From Klebsiella huaxiensis (GTDB lineage: Bacteria; Pseudomonadota; Gammaproteobacteria; Enterobacterales; Enterobacteriaceae), in the NCBI RefSeq assembly GCF_003261575.2, contig NZ_CP036175.1, forward strand, positions 5,828,001 to 5,892,000: a stretch of DNA of 64,000 nt, in the 5' to 3' direction. The position numbers were made by a program, and so were the translations under genes. The notes under the pieces are model-generated. The model was not told where the DNA came from. It ran no database searches and was given only the letters and a program-made list of their open reading frames with translations. Positions 49,811 through 59,280 of the stretch are shown in pieces (the first letter of the stretch is position 1; each line of letters opens with the position of its first letter).

Positions 49811-49828
49811 GAGAGAGGAGGGTCGATA

Positions 49829-50887
49829 ATGGATACCACCACGATTATAAGCAGAGTGACCAACAAGAACACGGCAAAAATAGCCGAGATCGCTCATTTT
49901 CTTCAGGCTAATAATCTGGATATCGACCCTCATGTTGCCGATTTCGTGGTACTTCGCCAGCAGGGAAATATCGTCGCCTGCGGCGGGGTAGATGGCGAAA
50001 TAATTAAATGCGTCGCTATTTCCCCGCAGCTCCGCGGCCAGGGCGTATTGCTCAAACTGGTCACCGAACTGATTAATATCGCCGTAGAGGGCGGCAATAG
50101 CACATTATTCGTTTATACCAGCAACCATAACGAGCATCTATTTCGTCATTGCGGTTTCACCACGTTGGTTTCTATTCCTGACTGCATGGTGTTAATGGAA
50201 AATAGCGGCTCGCACCTGACACGTTATTTACAACAACTGGCGCAATGGCGTAAGCCCGGCAAGCGTATTGCCGCCATCGTGATAAACGCCAATCCCTTTA
50301 CCAACGGGCATCTGCATCTTATTCGCTATGCCGCGACGCATTTTGACTGGCTACATCTGTTTCTGGTCAACGAAGATGCCGCCCAGTTTCCGTTCGCCGA
50401 CCGCCTCGCGCTGGTGCGTGACGCGACGCAGGGTATCGCGAAACTGACGGTGCATCCCGGCTCGCAATATATGATTTCGCGCGCCACTTTTCCGGCCTAC
50501 TTCCTGAAAGAGCAGGCGCTGGTTGAACGCTGCTACACGCAAATCGATATCACGCTTTTTCGCCAATATATCGCCCCGGTATTGGGTATCACGCACCGCA
50601 TCGTCGGGAACGAACCTTTCTGCCCAATCACCGCGCGCTATAACCAGGACATGCGCCATTGGTTAAGCACGCCAGAGCACCCCTTCGCACCGGTCGAACT
50701 CGTTGAGATTTCGCGGCTGCAATGGCAAGGCACGCCCGTTTCCGCATCCCGGGTTCGCCGCCTGCTACAGCAAAATCGTTTAGCTGAGGTCGCCCCGCTG
50801 GTACCTGACACCACCCTACGTTATCTGAAACGCCAGCAGAACACAGCCCTGGCGAACACGACCAAGACCCCCACAGGAGCATTATGA
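49829..50887 (+). CDS. citC: [Citrate [pro-3S]-lyase] ligase
   Basis: CitC (352 residues) acetylates the thiol of the prosthetic group on CitD to activate citrate lyase, using acetate and ATP. The N-terminal acetyltransferase-like domain (residues 1-130, ISPQLRGQGVLLKLV) and C-terminal nucleotidyltransferase domain (NPFTNGHLHLIRYAA near 155) are clear, with a C-terminal SASRVRRLL. GAGGAGGG precedes the ATG. It overlaps citD by 4 bp. Confidence 0.95.
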   Translation: MDTTTIISRVTNKNTAKIAEIAHFLQANNLDIDPHVADFVVLRQQGNIVACGGVDGEIIKCVAISPQLRGQGVLLKLVTELINIAVEGGNSTLFVYTSNHNEHLFRHCGFTTLVSIPDCMVLMENSGSHLTRYLQQLAQWRKPGKRIAAIVINANPFTNGHLHLIRYAATHFDWLHLFLVNEDAAQFPFADRLALVRDATQGIAKLTVHPGSQYMISRATFPAYFLKEQALVERCYTQIDITLFRQYIAPVLGITHRIVGNEPFCPITARYNQDMRHWLSTPEHPFAPVELVEISRLQWQGTPVSASRVRRLLQQNRLAEVAPLVPDTTLRYLKRQQNTALANTTKTPTGAL

Positions 50888-51177
50888 AACAGATAGTCCC
50901 CGCCGTTGCCGGGACTCTGGAGTCCAGCGATGTGATGATCCGCATCGAACCGTTGACCTCGGAGCAACCGCCGGAAATTGAAATATCCAGCTCGGTCCAG
51001 AAGCAGTTTGGCGATGCCATTCGCGCCACCCTGGATGCGGTACTGCAACAACACGCAATCCACGGTGTCGCCGTGATCGTTGATGACAAAGGCGCGCTGG
51101 ACTGTGTGCTGCGCGCACGGCTGGAAACTGCGCTGATGCGCGCGGGCGCGCTGACGCAGTGTTGGGGGGAAAAATAA
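50884..51177 (+). CDS. citD: Citrate lyase acyl carrier protein (gamma subunit)
   Basis: CitD (97 residues) carries the phosphoribosyl-dephospho-CoA prosthetic group on serine 14 (GTLESSDVM). It presents the acetyl or citryl thioester to CitF and CitE. It overlaps citC by 4 bp, and citE by one base at a TAATG junction, so the stoichiometry of the lyase is set by coupled translation. Confidence 0.95.
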   Translation: MKQIVPAVAGTLESSDVMIRIEPLTSEQPPEIEISSSVQKQFGDAIRATLDAVLQQHAIHGVAVIVDDKGALDCVLRARLETALMRAGALTQCWGEK

Positions 51178-52073
51178 TGACGCCAGAACGTAAAAACCGC
51201 CTGCGTCGCAGCATGTTGTTCGTCCCTGGTGCTAACGCCGCCATGCTGAGCAACGCCTTTATTTACCCGGCCGATGCGCTGATGTTCGACCTGGAAGACG
51301 CCGTGGCCGTTCGCGAAAAGGACGCCGCCCGCCGCCTGGTCTACCACGCGTTGCAGCACCCGTTGTACCGCGATATCGAGACCATTGTTCGCGTTAACGC
51401 CCTGGATTCACAGTGGGGTATCGATGACCTGGAGGCCGTAGTGCGCGCCGGGGTCGATATCGTCCGTCTGCCGAAAACCGACACCGCAGATGATGTTATT
51501 GCGATGGAAAAAGAGATTGCTCGCATCGAACAGGAATGCGGACGCAAACCCGGCAGCACCGGCATGCTGGCGGCGATTGAATCGGCAAAAGGCATTCTGC
51601 AAGCTCCGGCCATTGCCCTGGCTTCGCCGCGTTTAATCGGCATCGCGCTGGGCGCGGAAGATTACGTGCGCGATATCCGTACCGAACGCTCCGCTGACGG
51701 CATCGAGCTGCTGTTTGCCCGCTGCACCATCCTGCAGGCGGCGCGGGCGGCGGGCATTCAGGCATTCGATACCGTCTACAGCGACGCCAACAACGAAGAG
51801 GGCTTCCTGCACGAAGCCGCGCACATCAAACAGCTCGGCTTCGACGGCAAATCGCTGGTCAACCCGCGACAAATCACCCTACTGCATAACCTCTACGCCC
51901 CGACGCAAAAAGATGTCGATCACGCACGGCGCGTGGTTGAAGCCGCAGAAGCCGCAGAACGCGAAGGCCTGGGCGTCGTCTCTCTCAACGGCAAGATGAT
52001 CGACAGTCCGATTATCGCTCGCGCCCACCTGGTGCTGTCCCGCGCTGAACTTTCCGGCGTCCGTGAGGAGTAA
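51177..52073 (+). CDS. citE: Citrate lyase subunit beta (citryl-ACP lyase)
   Basis: CitE (298 residues) cleaves citryl-CitD to acetyl-CitD and oxaloacetate. TIM-barrel family motifs RSMLFVPGANAAMLSNA, FDLEDAVAVREKD (Mg2+ ligand Asp), AAIESAKGI (Mg2+ ligand Glu) and ALGAEDYVRDI are all present. The start is the ATG in the TAATG overlap with citD; the open frame runs six codons further upstream. It ends 7 bp before citF. Confidence 0.96.
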   Translation: MTPERKNRLRRSMLFVPGANAAMLSNAFIYPADALMFDLEDAVAVREKDAARRLVYHALQHPLYRDIETIVRVNALDSQWGIDDLEAVVRAGVDIVRLPKTDTADDVIAMEKEIARIEQECGRKPGSTGMLAAIESAKGILQAPAIALASPRLIGIALGAEDYVRDIRTERSADGIELLFARCTILQAARAAGIQAFDTVYSDANNEEGFLHEAAHIKQLGFDGKSLVNPRQITLLHNLYAPTQKDVDHARRVVEAAEAAEREGLGVVSLNGKMIDSPIIARAHLVLSRAELSGVREE

Positions 52074-52080
52074 AACCGCC

Positions 52081-53574
52081 ATGAATCATACTCAAGACTT
52101 ATCCCAGATCATCGGTGAACTAACACCATTTGCCGACACCGACAAGCAAACCCAGCGCCAGCAGCGCCGGGCTAAAACCTGCACTTCACTGGAAGAGGCC
52201 GTGCGCCGCAGCGGGCTGCGCGACGGTATGACCATCTCTTTCCATCACGCCTTTCGCGGCGGCGACTTGACGCTGAATCTGGTGATGGACCAGTTGGCGG
52301 CAATGGGTTTTAAAAATCTCACTTTAGCCTCCAGCTCCCTGAGCGCCTGCCATGCGCCGCTGATCGGCCATATCCGCAGCGGGGTAGTTAGCCGGATTTA
52401 CACCTCCGGGCTGCGCGGCCCGCTGGCGGAAGAGATTTCCCGTGGGCTGATGGCGAACCCGGTGCAAATTCACTCCCACGGCGGTCGCGCCCACCTGGTC
52501 AAAAGCGGCGAGCTGAACATTGATGTCGCCTTCCTCGGCGTCCCGGCCTGCGATGATATGGGCAATGCCAACGGCTATACCGGTAGCGCCACCTGTGGTT
52601 CGCTGGGCTACGCAATGGTCGATGCACAGCACGCAGACCAGGTGGTACTGCTGACGGAAGATATCCTGCCCTACCCGCACCACCCGGCCAGCATCAGGCA
52701 GGATCAGGTCGATCTGGTGGTTCAGGTGGAATGCGTTGGCGATGCGGAAAAAATTGGTGCCGATGCGACCCGCATGACCTCCAACCCCCGCGAGCTACAA
52801 ATTGCACAGAACGCCGCGCAGGTCATTGAGGCTTCAGGTTATTTCCGCGAAGGTTTCTCGCTGCAAACCGGTACCGGCGGCGCGGCGCTGGCGGTGACTC
52901 GCTTCCTCGGCGAGAAAATGCGCCGCAAAAATATCCGTGCGGATTTTGCGCTGGGCGGCATTACCGCCACCATCGTTGGCCTGCACGAAGAGGGCTACAT
53001 CCGTCGCCTGCTTGACGTGCAGGGGTTTGACAGCGTCGCCGCCCGCTCGCTGGCGCGTAATCCAAACCATATCGAAATCAGCGCCAACGAATACGCTAAC
53101 TTCAGCTCCAAAGGCGCATCGGTTAACAAGCTGGACGTAGTGGTACTGAGCGCGCTGGAAATCGATACCGGCTTTAACGTCAACGTGCTGACCGGCTCGG
53201 ACGGCGTACTGCGCGGAGCATCCGGCGGACACTGCGACACGGCGGTCGGCTCGGCGCTGTCAATTATCGTCGCCCCGCTAGTGCGTGGACGCATTCCGAC
53301 CGTGGTCGATAAGGTGCTAACCCGCATCACCCCCGGCTCCAGCGTGGATGTGCTGGTGACCGACCACGGCGTGGCGGTCAACCCGGCACGACCAGAGCTG
53401 GCACAGCGTCTCCAGGCCGCCGGGTTAAAAACCGTTACCGTGGAATGGCTCTGCGACCGCGCGCGCCAGCTGACGGATCAACCACAGCCGATCGCCTTTA
53501 CTGATAAACCTATCGCTATCGTGCGCTATCGGGACGGCTCGGTGATCGATGTCGTTTATCAGGTCCGCGATTAA
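52081..53574 (+). CDS. citF: Citrate lyase subunit alpha (citrate:acetyl-ACP transferase)
   Basis: CitF (497 residues) exchanges acetate for citrate on CitD, forming citryl-CitD. Family segments GMTISFHHAFRGGD near the N-terminus, SGLRGPLAEEISRGLM, LQTGTGGAALAVTRFLGEKM and TGSDGVLRGASGGHCDTA near the C-terminus match the transferase fold. The start ATG at 52081 (MNHTQDLSQ) is preferred over one six codons upstream, which lies before the citE stop. It overlaps citG at a TAATG junction. Confidence 0.96.
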   Translation: MNHTQDLSQIIGELTPFADTDKQTQRQQRRAKTCTSLEEAVRRSGLRDGMTISFHHAFRGGDLTLNLVMDQLAAMGFKNLTLASSSLSACHAPLIGHIRSGVVSRIYTSGLRGPLAEEISRGLMANPVQIHSHGGRAHLVKSGELNIDVAFLGVPACDDMGNANGYTGSATCGSLGYAMVDAQHADQVVLLTEDILPYPHHPASIRQDQVDLVVQVECVGDAEKIGADATRMTSNPRELQIAQNAAQVIEASGYFREGFSLQTGTGGAALAVTRFLGEKMRRKNIRADFALGGITATIVGLHEEGYIRRLLDVQGFDSVAARSLARNPNHIEISANEYANFSSKGASVNKLDVVVLSALEIDTGFNVNVLTGSDGVLRGASGGHCDTAVGSALSIIVAPLVRGRIPTVVDKVLTRITPGSSVDVLVTDHGVAVNPARPELAQRLQAAGLKTVTVEWLCDRARQLTDQPQPIAFTDKPIAIVRYRDGSVIDVVYQVRD

Positions 53575-54491
53575 TGATGCAAACGATGCCTCTCGAATCC
53601 TGGGACGCGCCCGTCGCGCGTCAGGAAAAGCTGCCGCAGGCTTACCTCAGCCGCTATTACGCCAGGCTCGCCTGCCGGGCTATGCAAACGGAAGCCCGGC
53701 TGACGCCTAAACCCGGCCTGGTTGACGGCAGAAATACCGGCGCTCATCAGGATATGGCGCTGCCTGATTTTCTGCGTAGCGCCAACGCTATCACCCATAT
53801 TCTCCCTCAGTTTGTCGACGAGGGGATTGCCAGCGCAGCGCTCGATACCGACGGCGTTCTGGCTCGCCTGAAGCCCATCGGATTACGTTGTGAAACGGCA
53901 ATGCTGCGCGCCACGGGAGGCGTCAACACCCATAAAGGCGCCATCTTTACGCTCGGACTGTTCTGCGCCGCGCTGGGTCGTCACGAAACAACGGGACAAC
54001 CGCTCACCCCCAACGCGCTGGCGGCAACCGTTGCCAAATTTTGCCACGGCATCGTTGAACGCGAGCTGGTGGAGCTTCGCGGTCTGACGCCGCTGACCGC
54101 CGGACAGCGGCTGTTTATCACCCTCGGCTTAACCGGCGCACGCGGTGAGGCACAGGCAGGATACCCGCAGGTTATCGATCACGCCCTGCCCCGCTATCGT
54201 CAGTTGCGCCGCGAAGGGCTAAGCGAGGAGCTGGCGCTGCTCAATACCCTGCTGCTCATTATGTCGCGCAACGACGATACCTGCGTTGCATCGCGCGGCG
54301 GGAGCAAGGGGCTGAAGTGGATACAGCGTCAGGCGCAGCAGTTGCTCAACGTCGGCGGGATCCGCTCGCCCGAGAACCTCTCCCTGTTGCAGCAGCTCGA
54401 TGACCTCTGTATTTCCCGCAACCTCAGCCCAGGCGGCAGCGCTGATTTACTCATCCTGACCTGGTTTTTATCTCATTTTACTCAAGAATAA
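53574..54491 (+). CDS. citG: Triphosphoribosyl-dephospho-CoA synthase
   Basis: CitG (305 residues) makes 2'-(5''-triphosphoribosyl)-3'-dephospho-CoA from ATP and dephospho-CoA, the precursor of the citrate lyase cofactor. Motifs LTPKPGLVD (about 43), RATGGVNTHKGAIF (about 112), TGARGEAQ (about 187), ASRGGSKG (about 239) and SPGGSADLL (about 285) are intact. The partner transferase CitX, which loads the cofactor on CitD, is not in this cluster and must be supplied from elsewhere. acnB follows after 11 bp. Confidence 0.95.
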   Translation: MMQTMPLESWDAPVARQEKLPQAYLSRYYARLACRAMQTEARLTPKPGLVDGRNTGAHQDMALPDFLRSANAITHILPQFVDEGIASAALDTDGVLARLKPIGLRCETAMLRATGGVNTHKGAIFTLGLFCAALGRHETTGQPLTPNALAATVAKFCHGIVERELVELRGLTPLTAGQRLFITLGLTGARGEAQAGYPQVIDHALPRYRQLRREGLSEELALLNTLLLIMSRNDDTCVASRGGSKGLKWIQRQAQQLLNVGGIRSPENLSLLQQLDDLCISRNLSPGGSADLLILTWFLSHFTQE

Positions 54492-54502
54492 GGATTATCA
54501 CT

Positions 54503-57100
54503 GTGCTGGAAGAATACCGTAAGCACGTAGCTGAGCGTGCCGCCGAAGGGATTGTTGCAAAACCCTTAGATGCAACCCAAATGGCCGGCCTGGTTGAGCT
54601 GCTGAAGAATCCGCCTGCTGGCGAAGAAGAATTCCTGTTAGATCTGTTAATTAACCGTGTACCGCCGGGCGTCGACGAAGCCGCCTATGTTAAAGCCGGA
54701 TTCCTTGCCGCAATCGCCAAAGGCGAAGCGACTTCCCCGCTGGTTACCCCTGAAAAAGCCATCGAACTGCTGGGCACCATGCAGGGCGGTTACAACATTC
54801 ATCCGCTGATTGATGCGCTGGACGACGCAAAACTGGCGCCGATTGCCGCGAAAGCGCTTTCCCATACCCTGCTGATGTTCGATAACTTCTACGACGTGGA
54901 AGAGAAAGCCAAAGCGGGCAATGAATATGCACAGCAGGTCATGCAATCCTGGGCAGACGCCGAGTGGTTCCTGAACCGTCCGCAGCTGGCTGAAAAAATC
55001 ACCGTCACCGTTTTTAAAGTCACCGGCGAAACCAACACCGATGACCTGTCTCCGGCCCCTGATGCCTGGTCCCGCCCGGATATCCCGCTGCACGCTCTGG
55101 CGATGCTGAAAAACGCCCGTGAAGGCATTGACCCGGATCAGCCGGGCAGCGTTGGCCCGATCAAACAGATCGAAGCGTTGCAGCAGAAAGGTTTTCCTCT
55201 GGCCTACGTTGGCGACGTGGTGGGGACCGGTTCTTCCCGCAAATCGGCCACCAACTCGGTGCTGTGGTTTATGGGCGACGATATCCCGAACGTGCCGAAC
55301 AAGCGCGGCGGCGGTCTTTGCCTCGGTGGTAAAATTGCCCCTATCTTCTTCAACACTATGGAAGATGCGGGCGCGCTGCCGATTGAAGTGGACGTCAACA
55401 AACTGAACATGGGTGACGTGATTGACGTTTATCCGTTCAAAGGTGAAGTGCGTAACCACGAAACCAACGAACTGCTGGCTAACTTTGAGCTGAAAACCGA
55501 CGTGCTGGTTGACGAAGTGCGCGCCGGTGGCCGTATTCCGCTGATTATCGGTCGTGGTCTGACGACCAAAGCGCGTGAAGCGCTGGGTCTGCCGCACAGC
55601 GACGTTTTCCGTCAGGCGAAAGATGTGGCGGAAAGCAATCGTGGCTACTCTCTGGCGCAGAAAATGGTGGGTCGCGCCTGCGGCGTGGCCGGTATCCGTC
55701 CGGGTGCTTACTGCGAGCCGAAGATGACCTCCGTCGGTTCTCAGGACACCACCGGTCCAATGACCCGTGATGAACTGAAAGACCTGGCGTGCCTGGGCTT
55801 CTCGTCTGACCTGGTGATGCAGTCCTTCTGCCACACGGCGGCGTATCCGAAGCCGGTTGACGTGACCACGCACCACACGCTGCCAGACTTCATCATGAAC
55901 CGTGGCGGTGTGTCGCTGCGTCCGGGTGACGGCGTTATCCACTCCTGGCTGAACCGTATGCTGCTGCCGGATACCGTGGGTACCGGCGGTGATTCCCATA
56001 CCCGTTTCCCGATTGGCATTTCCTTCCCGGCGGGCTCTGGCCTGGTGGCGTTTGCTGCGGCGACCGGCGTGATGCCGCTGGATATGCCGGAATCCGTTTT
56101 AGTTCGTTTCAAAGGCAAGATACAGCCAGGTATCACCCTGCGCGATCTGGTGCACGCGATCCCGCTGTATGCAATCAAACAGGGCCTGCTGACCGTTGAG
56201 AAGAAAGGTAAGAAAAACATCTTCTCCGGCCGCATCCTGGAAATTGAAGGTCTGCCGGATCTGAAAGTCGAACAGGCGTTTGAACTGACCGATGCTTCCG
56301 CTGAGCGTTCTGCTGCTGGCTGTACCATCAAACTGAACAAAGAGCCGATCGTTGAGTACCTGACTTCGAACATCGTGCTGCTGAAGTGGATGATCGCGGA
56401 AGGGTACGGCGATCGCCGTACGCTGGAACGTCGCGTGCAGGGCATGGAGAAATGGCTGGCGGATCCGCAATTGCTGGAAGGTGATGCGGATGCAGAGTAT
56501 GCAGCGGTGATCGACATCGATCTGGCGGATATCAAAGAGCCAATCCTGTGTGCGCCGAACGATCCGGACGACGCGCGTCTGCTGTCCGATGTGCAGGGCG
56601 AGAAGATCGACGAAGTGTTTATCGGTTCCTGCATGACCAACATCGGCCACTTCCGTGCCGCCGGTAAGCTGCTGGACAGCCACAAAGGCCAGCTGCCAAC
56701 CCGCCTGTGGGTGGCCCCGCCAACCCGTATGGACGCCGCGCAGCTGACCGAAGAAGGCTACTACAGCGTGTTTGGTAAGAGCGGTGCGCGCATTGAAATC
56801 CCGGGCTGTTCGCTGTGCATGGGTAACCAGGCGCGTGTAGCCGACGGTGCGACGGTCGTCTCGACTTCAACCCGTAACTTCCCGAACCGTTTAGGTACCG
56901 GTGCGAACGTCTTCCTGGCTTCTGCGGAGCTGGCGGCAGTCGCGGCGCTTATCGGTAAGCTGCCGACGCCGGAAGAGTACCAGACCTACGTTGCGCAGGT
57001 GGATAAGACGGCGGCGGATACCTACCGCTATCTGAACTTCGACCAGTTGGGTCAGTACACGGAAAAAGCGAATAAAACCCTTTTCCAAATAACTCTTTAA
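54503..57100 (+). CDS. acnB: Aconitate hydratase B (accessory copy in the citrate lyase cluster)
   Basis: An 865-residue AcnB, same length as E. coli AcnB and, as far as I can recall that sequence, identical at well over 90 percent of positions. It interconverts citrate, cis-aconitate and isocitrate with a 4Fe-4S cluster. N-terminal HEAT-like domain, swivel domain (GDVVGTGSSRKSATNS) and cluster cysteines (GSCMTN near 710; GCSLCMGNQ near 769/772) are intact. The start is GTG (MLEEYRKHVAERAAEG). Only the last 12 residues diverge (KANKTLFQITL). The housekeeping acnB normally lies near lpd, so this looks like a second copy recruited to the cit train, probably to feed isocitrate or cis-aconitate into citrate. 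Confidence 0.94.
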   Translation: MLEEYRKHVAERAAEGIVAKPLDATQMAGLVELLKNPPAGEEEFLLDLLINRVPPGVDEAAYVKAGFLAAIAKGEATSPLVTPEKAIELLGTMQGGYNIHPLIDALDDAKLAPIAAKALSHTLLMFDNFYDVEEKAKAGNEYAQQVMQSWADAEWFLNRPQLAEKITVTVFKVTGETNTDDLSPAPDAWSRPDIPLHALAMLKNAREGIDPDQPGSVGPIKQIEALQQKGFPLAYVGDVVGTGSSRKSATNSVLWFMGDDIPNVPNKRGGGLCLGGKIAPIFFNTMEDAGALPIEVDVNKLNMGDVIDVYPFKGEVRNHETNELLANFELKTDVLVDEVRAGGRIPLIIGRGLTTKAREALGLPHSDVFRQAKDVAESNRGYSLAQKMVGRACGVAGIRPGAYCEPKMTSVGSQDTTGPMTRDELKDLACLGFSSDLVMQSFCHTAAYPKPVDVTTHHTLPDFIMNRGGVSLRPGDGVIHSWLNRMLLPDTVGTGGDSHTRFPIGISFPAGSGLVAFAAATGVMPLDMPESVLVRFKGKIQPGITLRDLVHAIPLYAIKQGLLTVEKKGKKNIFSGRILEIEGLPDLKVEQAFELTDASAERSAAGCTIKLNKEPIVEYLTSNIVLLKWMIAEGYGDRRTLERRVQGMEKWLADPQLLEGDADAEYAAVIDIDLADIKEPILCAPNDPDDARLLSDVQGEKIDEVFIGSCMTNIGHFRAAGKLLDSHKGQLPTRLWVAPPTRMDAAQLTEEGYYSVFGKSGARIEIPGCSLCMGNQARVADGATVVSTSTRNFPNRLGTGANVFLASAELAAVAALIGKLPTPEEYQTYVAQVDKTAADTYRYLNFDQLGQYTEKANKTLFQITL

Positions 57101-57231
57101 TTCTGTATCTGCGCAGCAGCACTGGCAGAAGAGTGGGCAATGGTCATCACCTGCGAGGGTGAAGGGAAATCCAAAATGCCAACGACTGTTATCCCTCTGA
57201 CGCGACGCTGCTGCGCATTCAGGAAAATACA

Positions 57232-57483
57232 ATGACTGATAATGCACTGCTACTAAAAGAAGGCTTCACCCTGATGTTCCTCGGCATGGGATTCGTGCTG
57301 GCGTTTCTGTTCCTGCTGATTTTCGCCATCCAGGGCATGTCCGTCGCCGTCAACCGCTTCTTCCCTGAACCGGCCCCGGCGCCCAAAGCGGCTCCCGTTG
57401 CCGCCGCGCCCGCTGACGACTTCGCCCGCTTAAAGCCGGTGATTGCCGCCGCTATCCACCACCATCGCCGCCTTAACCCTTAA
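57232..57483 (+). CDS. oadG: Oxaloacetate decarboxylase subunit gamma
   Basis: OadG (83 residues) is the small membrane subunit that joins OadA to OadB in the sodium-pumping oxaloacetate decarboxylase. One transmembrane helix (LMFLGMGFVLAFLFLLIFAI, about 13-32), an Ala/Pro-rich linker (EPAPAPKAAPVAAAPADDF) and a His-rich C-terminus (HHHRR), which binds zinc in the Klebsiella enzyme, are present. It is preceded by a 131-bp gap after acnB and followed by oadA after 15 bp. Confidence 0.94.
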   Translation: MTDNALLLKEGFTLMFLGMGFVLAFLFLLIFAIQGMSVAVNRFFPEPAPAPKAAPVAAAPADDFARLKPVIAAAIHHHRRLNP

Positions 57484-57498
57484 TTCACGGAGCATTCC

Positions 57499-59265
57499 AT
57501 GACCGTTGCCATTACCGATGTCGTCCTGCGCGACGCCCACCAGTCCCTTTTCGCCACCCGCCTGCGCCTTGACGATATGCTGCCGATTGCCGCTCAGCTC
57601 GACGACGTGGGCTACGGCTCCCTCGAATGCTGGGGCGGCGCCACCTATGACGCCTGCATCCGCTTTCTCGGCGAAGACCCGTGGGTCCGCCTGCGCGAGC
57701 TGAAAAAAGCCATGCCGAAGACCCCGCTGCAGATGCTGCTGCGCGGCCAGAACCTGCTCGGCTACCGCCACTACGCCGATGACGTGGTGGAGCGCTTCGT
57801 TGAACGCGCCGTTAAAAACGGCATGGACGTGTTCCGCGTCTTCGACGCCATGAACGACCCGCGCAATATGAAGGCGGCTTTACAAGCCGTGCGCAGCCAC
57901 GGTGCGCACGCTCAGGGCACGCTCTCGTACACCACCAGCCCGGCGCACACCCTGCAGACCTGGCTGGACCTGACCGAACAGCTGCTGGAAACCGGCGTCG
58001 ATTCCATCGCCATCAAGGATATGTCCGGCATTCTCACCCCGTCGGCGGCCTTTGAGCTGGTGAGCGAAATCAAAAAACGCCACGACGTGCGCCTGCACCT
58101 GCACTGCCACGCCACCACCGGGATGGCGGAGATGGCCCTGCTGAAGGCCATCGAAGCGGGTGTTGACGGCGTCGACACCGCCATCTCTTCCATGAGCGCC
58201 ACCTACGGCCACCCGGCCACCGAGGCGCTGGTCGCCACCCTCGCCGGGACACAGTACGACACCGGGCTGGATATCCTGAAGCTGGAGAGCATCGCCGCGT
58301 ACTTCCGCGAGGTGCGCAGGAAGTACCACGCCTTTGAAGGCCAGCTGAAGGGCTACGACAGCCGTATTCTGGTGGCCCAGGTGCCGGGCGGGATGCTCAC
58401 TAATCTCGAGGGTCAGCTGAAGCAGCAGAACGCCGCCGACAGGCTGGATGAGGTGCTGGCGGAAATTCCCCGCGTGCGCGAGGACCTCGGTTTTATCCCG
58501 CTGGTCACCCCGACCTCGCAGATTGTCGGCACCCAGGCGGTGCTTAACGTCCTCACCGGCGAGCGCTACAAAACTATCGCTAAAGAAACGGCGGGGATTC
58601 TGAAAGGCGAATACGGCCATACTCCGGTACCGGTGAATGCGGCATTGCAGGCCCGCGTGCTGGAAGGAGCTGCCCCGGTGACCTGCCGCCCGGCGGACCT
58701 GCTGAAACCGGAGCTGGCGCAGCTTGAGGCCGACGTGAAGCGCCAGGCGCAGGAGAAGGGTATTCAGCTTGCGGAAAACGCCATCGACGACGTGCTGACC
58801 GTGGCGCTGTTCCCGCAAATCGGCCTCAAATTCCTTGAGAACCGCCACAACCCGGCGGCGTTTGAGCCGGTGCCGCAGGCGGAAACCGCGCAGCCGGTGG
58901 CAAAAGCAGAAAAACCGGCCGCTTCCGGTATTTACACCGTGGAGGTGGAAGGTAAGGCCTTTGTGGTCAAAGTCAGCGACGGCGGCGATATCAGCCAGTT
59001 GACGGCGGTTGCACCTGCCTCCACGCCAGCCGCTGCCGCTCCGGCCGGCGCAGGCACCCCGGTCACCGCGCCGCTGGCGGGCAACATCTGGAAGGTAATT
59101 GCCACAGAGGGCCAGATGGTGGCGGAAGGCGACGTGCTGCTGATTCTGGAAGCCATGAAGATGGAAACCGAAATCCGCGCCGCGCAGGCCGGGACCGTGC
59201 GCGGTATCGCCGTGAAGTCCGGGGACGCGGTCGCCGTGGGCGACACCCTGATGCAGCTGGCGTAA
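57499..59265 (+). CDS. oadA: Oxaloacetate decarboxylase subunit alpha
   Basis: OadA (588 residues) transfers the carboxyl group from oxaloacetate to biotin. The carboxyltransferase TIM barrel (residues 1-450) has VLRDAHQSL (metal-ligand Asp), IKDMSG (carbamylated-type Lys) and HLHCHATTGMAEMA (metal His pair). A Pro/Ala-rich linker (about 455-515) leads to the biotinyl domain with EAMKMET, biotin on K554. It acts on the oxaloacetate released by CitE. BirA (12390) would attach the biotin. G+C is high. Confidence 0.96.
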   Translation: MTVAITDVVLRDAHQSLFATRLRLDDMLPIAAQLDDVGYGSLECWGGATYDACIRFLGEDPWVRLRELKKAMPKTPLQMLLRGQNLLGYRHYADDVVERFVERAVKNGMDVFRVFDAMNDPRNMKAALQAVRSHGAHAQGTLSYTTSPAHTLQTWLDLTEQLLETGVDSIAIKDMSGILTPSAAFELVSEIKKRHDVRLHLHCHATTGMAEMALLKAIEAGVDGVDTAISSMSATYGHPATEALVATLAGTQYDTGLDILKLESIAAYFREVRRKYHAFEGQLKGYDSRILVAQVPGGMLTNLEGQLKQQNAADRLDEVLAEIPRVREDLGFIPLVTPTSQIVGTQAVLNVLTGERYKTIAKETAGILKGEYGHTPVPVNAALQARVLEGAAPVTCRPADLLKPELAQLEADVKRQAQEKGIQLAENAIDDVLTVALFPQIGLKFLENRHNPAAFEPVPQAETAQPVAKAEKPAASGIYTVEVEGKAFVVKVSDGGDISQLTAVAPASTPAAAAPAGAGTPVTAPLAGNIWKVIATEGQMVAEGDVLLILEAMKMETEIRAAQAGTVRGIAVKSGDAVAVGDTLMQLA

Positions 59266-59280
59266 GGAAGAGGAACAGAA

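Noticed and set aside
53574..54491. citG as a CitX-CitG fusion
   Set aside because: The N-terminus is short and contains no CitX-like segment; only the CitG domain is present.
54647..55999. A 450-codon minus-strand open frame opposite acnB, and a 558-codon one opposite oadA (57880-59556)
   Set aside because: Both are mirror frames of strongly codon-biased or GC-rich genes; no protein family is recognisable.
57101..57231. GCGCAGCAGC and GCTGCTGCGC inverted segments between acnB and oadG, considered as a regulatory hairpin
   Set aside because: The arms are about 85 bp apart with little pairing between; I cannot distinguish this from chance in GC-rich DNA.
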